A stretch of DNA of 7,110 nucleotides, taken from the NCBI GenBank assembly GCA_023300255.1, contig JALZWC010000220.1, positions 1 through 7,110 on the forward strand. Direction: 5' to 3'. Below, piece by piece: positions 5,504 through 7,110 of this stretch. The stretch's first letter is position 1; the number at the start of each line of letters is the position of its first letter. The notes beneath the pieces were generated by a model. It did not search any database and was not told the DNA's origin. It worked only from the letters and a program-made list of their open reading frames with translations. The DNA is from Saprospiraceae bacterium. GTDB taxonomy: Bacteria; Bacteroidota; Bacteroidia; Chitinophagales; Saprospiraceae. The position numbers were made by a program, and so were the translations under genes.

Positions 5504-5522
5504 CCAGCCATCAAAATGGTGG
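5504..5522 (-). terminator. possible hairpin terminator behind the IS transposase
   Basis: CCA-CCAT (5504-5506, 5508-5511) pairs with ATGG-TGG (5516-5522) around the loop CAAA with one bulged G. On the minus strand it is followed by CGTTGTTTTACC, a poor T tract, about 60 bases past the transposase stop. Confidence 0.3.
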
Positions 5523-5584
5523 TATTCCATTCTGACACAACTGCTTGACAAGTACGTGATAGATTATTTACTAAGTTTCAAAAA

Positions 5585-7006
5585 CTAATTAATATTGAAA
5601 CAAGGCAAGAGTGTTTGCATAATTTCTTGCAAAGACATTTCTTGTTTCAAAGCAGTATCCATCCATTGAACCAACATCCACAACCCCTGTGCTTGAGTAG
5701 TGCGTCGCCAGTACGCTAAAGATCCTTCGATGTCTGTATCGAGTTGAGACTGAAGATTGTTTAATAAGGCAGAATCATAGCGAGCATGTTGCAATAACGA
5801 ATAGACTAGAGCAATAAAAGCTATATGTTTTTGTATAGCTTCAAAATCTCTAACTTGATATTGATCCAACCCTTCGGCTTTGCCTTCTTTATGATATTCT
5901 TCAACTGGCCAGCGGTGGCGACCGACCTTGGTCATTTGTTGTACTCGCCAATGACGGCGATTACCAATAAATACTCTGGCAGTATCCGACAAATCTTCTG
6001 TCCTATGAGAGATGAGTAATTTTTGTCGACCATACCCAGAGATATTATGAGTCTTACAATAATTGTAATAGACTTCTTTTTTTCCTTTGTACTTAATTGT
6101 GCATTTCACAAAGGGAAGTTTATTTTTAGCGACCCCTTGTCCTATTTTAGTTTGTTGTTCTTCGTGTAATTGTTGAACAAAATCACTAACACTTTTTTTG
6201 ACGTTACCTTTAAGTAGTAATTTCTCATTACTCTTTAAGCCCGCTACGTAAGCCCTTTGTAGGTCTTTATCAATGAATTTACAAAATTTAGAACAGGTAA
6301 ACCATTTATCAAAACTGATAGCAATATCTAAGTCAGGATACTCTTCAAAAAAATGGCGTAGTAAATCTTGACCAATTACAAGTTTGCTTCTGTATACTTC
6401 TTGAATCTTTTTTTGATCCTCTTGTTTCTTTGCTAAATATAAAAGATGCTGTTTCCATTTCTTTTCAGATGTTTCTTTGAGTAATTCCTTTCTAGGTTTA
6501 ATCGCATTTAATTCTCGAAGCACTTTTTCTAAAAGATCTACTTGTAATGGTTTCCATAATTCAGAGTAGGTTGGGTAATCTACTTGGTCATCACTGTAGT
6601 GCAAATTGACCAAGTTGTGTGCCCATACATGGCTATCTGTAGCGTGGTCATATAAAAAAGCAATCTGATCAAATTTTTTCCCATAGTGAGTAAGCATTGT
6701 ATCATCTAAACCAAGGACACCATCTGCTTTAAATTTTGTTTCCGATTGCTGATTCATTAATTTTAATCGCCGTTCATGTAGACTCGATACTTCGTAATTG
6801 GAAGCTGTTAGAAAACGATTTAATGTACATTGATTTTTTCTATCAACTACAAATAATCTATTGATCGCATCTACAGCCTTATTTTCAGATACTATTAAAC
6901 CAGTTATATATTTCTGAAATGAAATATATTCTGATTTGCTGAATAGGTCTTGAAAATGCGGTGCATAATATTTTACTATCTCTGGAAAATCTATTAAAGG
7001 CATCAT
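5585..7006 (-). CDS. DDE transposase, IS701/IS4 superfamily
   Basis: Full-length transposase of 473 residues that would excise and insert its element. An N-terminal helical DNA-binding part (about 1-95) precedes the RNase H-like core. Catalytic candidates are D101/D102 in LGLDDTMLTHYGKKFDQ, D233 in AISFDKWF, and E369 or E370 in HRWPVEEYHKEGKAEGLDQY, where Y371, E374 and K376 give a YREK-like signature. A basic Lys-rich insert (about 165-205) lies between the first two Asp residues. The frame is uninterrupted and all three acidic positions are present, so activity is plausible. Two adjacent ATG codons (7006 and 7001-7003) start it. There is no Shine-Dalgarno, and a hairpin sits five bases upstream of the start. 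It is not similar by eye to the transposase at the left edge beyond the shared fold motifs. IS701 versus another IS4-superfamily group is not settled. Confidence 0.9.
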   Translation of the reverse strand: MMPLIDFPEIVKYYAPHFQDLFSKSEYISFQKYITGLIVSENKAVDAINRLFVVDRKNQCTLNRFLTASNYEVSSLHERRLKLMNQQSETKFKADGVLGLDDTMLTHYGKKFDQIAFLYDHATDSHVWAHNLVNLHYSDDQVDYPTYSELWKPLQVDLLEKVLRELNAIKPRKELLKETSEKKWKQHLLYLAKKQEDQKKIQEVYRSKLVIGQDLLRHFFEEYPDLDIAISFDKWFTCSKFCKFIDKDLQRAYVAGLKSNEKLLLKGNVKKSVSDFVQQLHEEQQTKIGQGVAKNKLPFVKCTIKYKGKKEVYYNYCKTHNISGYGRQKLLISHRTEDLSDTARVFIGNRRHWRVQQMTKVGRHRWPVEEYHKEGKAEGLDQYQVRDFEAIQKHIAFIALVYSLLQHARYDSALLNNLQSQLDTDIEGSLAYWRRTTQAQGLWMLVQWMDTALKQEMSLQEIMQTLLPCFNIN

Positions 7007-7011
7007 TGGAA

Positions 7012-7029
7012 TAGTTTTTTGTAAAACTA
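7012..7029 (-). promoter_or_regulatory. leader hairpin just upstream of the IS transposase start
   Basis: TAGTTTT (7012-7018) and AAAACTA (7023-7029) form a perfect 7-bp stem with a 4-base loop. In the transposase mRNA it ends five bases before the first ATG, covering the place where a ribosome-binding site would be. It may hold translation low, as leader hairpins do in some other insertion sequences. Confidence 0.45.
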
Positions 7030-7049
7030 CTCAATCTTGCCATTTTCTA

Positions 7050-7079
7050 TTGTTTTACCTGATTTTCAATGAACTTAGC
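7050..7079 (-). repeat. right subterminal inverted repeat of the IS
   Basis: Inverse counterpart of 5473-5501. On this side it lies only eight bases inside the terminal repeat, against about 50 on the left, so the two ends differ in layout. Confidence 0.75.
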
Positions 7080-7087
7080 CTTTTTTG

Positions 7088-7106
7088 CTAAAATGCAAAA
7101 GTTGAG
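7088..7106 (-). repeat. right terminal inverted repeat of the IS
   Basis: Perfect 19-base inverse copy of 5404-5422, directly followed by TAA (7107-7109), the probable second copy of the target duplication. The interrupted lipoprotein gene should resume with the G at 7110. Confidence 0.92.
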
Positions 7107-7110
7107 TAAG

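Larger units (their letters stand above)
5404..7106 (-). mobile_element. complete 1703-bp insertion sequence, IS701/IS4 superfamily
   Basis: Both ends are in the window: CTCAACTTTTGCATTTTAG at 5404-5422 is repeated without mismatch in inverse orientation at 7088-7106. The element carries a single intact transposase gene on the minus strand (5585-7006), 19-bp perfect terminal repeats and a second, imperfect subterminal inverted repeat (5473-5501 and 7050-7079). The left end has about 40 more bases between the two repeats than the right end. It is inserted in the small lipoprotein gene, opposite to that gene's direction. Intact ends and an open transposase suggest a recent insertion. Family assignment rests on the transposase motifs. 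Confidence 0.9.

Noticed and set aside
5825..6019. Plus-strand frame of 64 codons
   Set aside because: Lies wholly antisense inside the IS transposase gene.
1..7110. Composite transposon formed by the two transposase genes
   Set aside because: The two transposases are of different groups, and the right IS has its own complete ends and target duplication, so they cannot move the region between them as one unit.

Overview
The window is AT-rich, low-coding-density DNA that looks like an accessory region of a Bacteroidota chromosome. Pointers to this lineage are weak or absent Shine-Dalgarno sequences, promoter-like TTTG/TAnnTTTG pairs, AT-rich codon use and a short Cys-containing lipoprotein leader. 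A Saprospira/Aureispira-like bacterium is my guess from general feel only.

Layout, left to right. (1) 1-1223, minus: an open transposase frame of an IS4-like DDE element that runs off the left edge. (2) 1224-1823: non-coding, holding the transposase leader, short direct and inverted repeats, and a cluster of three hairpins that can terminate transcription on both strands. (3) 1824-3269, minus: a complete flavin-dependent Baeyer-Villiger-type monooxygenase closely resembling mycobacterial EthA. (4) 3270-3981: a 712-bp divergent intergenic region containing an ordered array of two alternating hairpin types, arranged as three exact-period 68-bp tandem units plus an inverted arm, followed by a small inverted-repeat segment. 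(5) 3982-4929, plus: a GalU-like UTP-glucose-1-phosphate uridylyltransferase with two departures from family motifs. (6) 4930-5137: three consecutive hairpins, one of which is a collapsed relative of the upstream array, then a promoter-like site. (7) 5138-5403, plus: the start of a small lipoprotein gene cut by an insertion sequence. (8) 5404-7106: that complete 1703-bp IS, carrying a minus-strand IS701/IS4-superfamily transposase, 19-bp perfect terminal inverted repeats and a probable 3-bp TAA target duplication.

The genes do not form one pathway. The monooxygenase and galU diverge from the repeat array and appear to be single-gene transcription units. The two transposases are unrelated to each other and bracket the two metabolic genes. 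The lipoprotein fragment is closed by a stop codon supplied by the IS terminal repeat, and its remainder should begin just past the right edge. I did not find a defence system, CRISPR array or other multi-gene novel system. The most interesting non-standard element is the hairpin array, whose stems show compensatory base changes and which sits upstream of both flanking genes rather than behind them.
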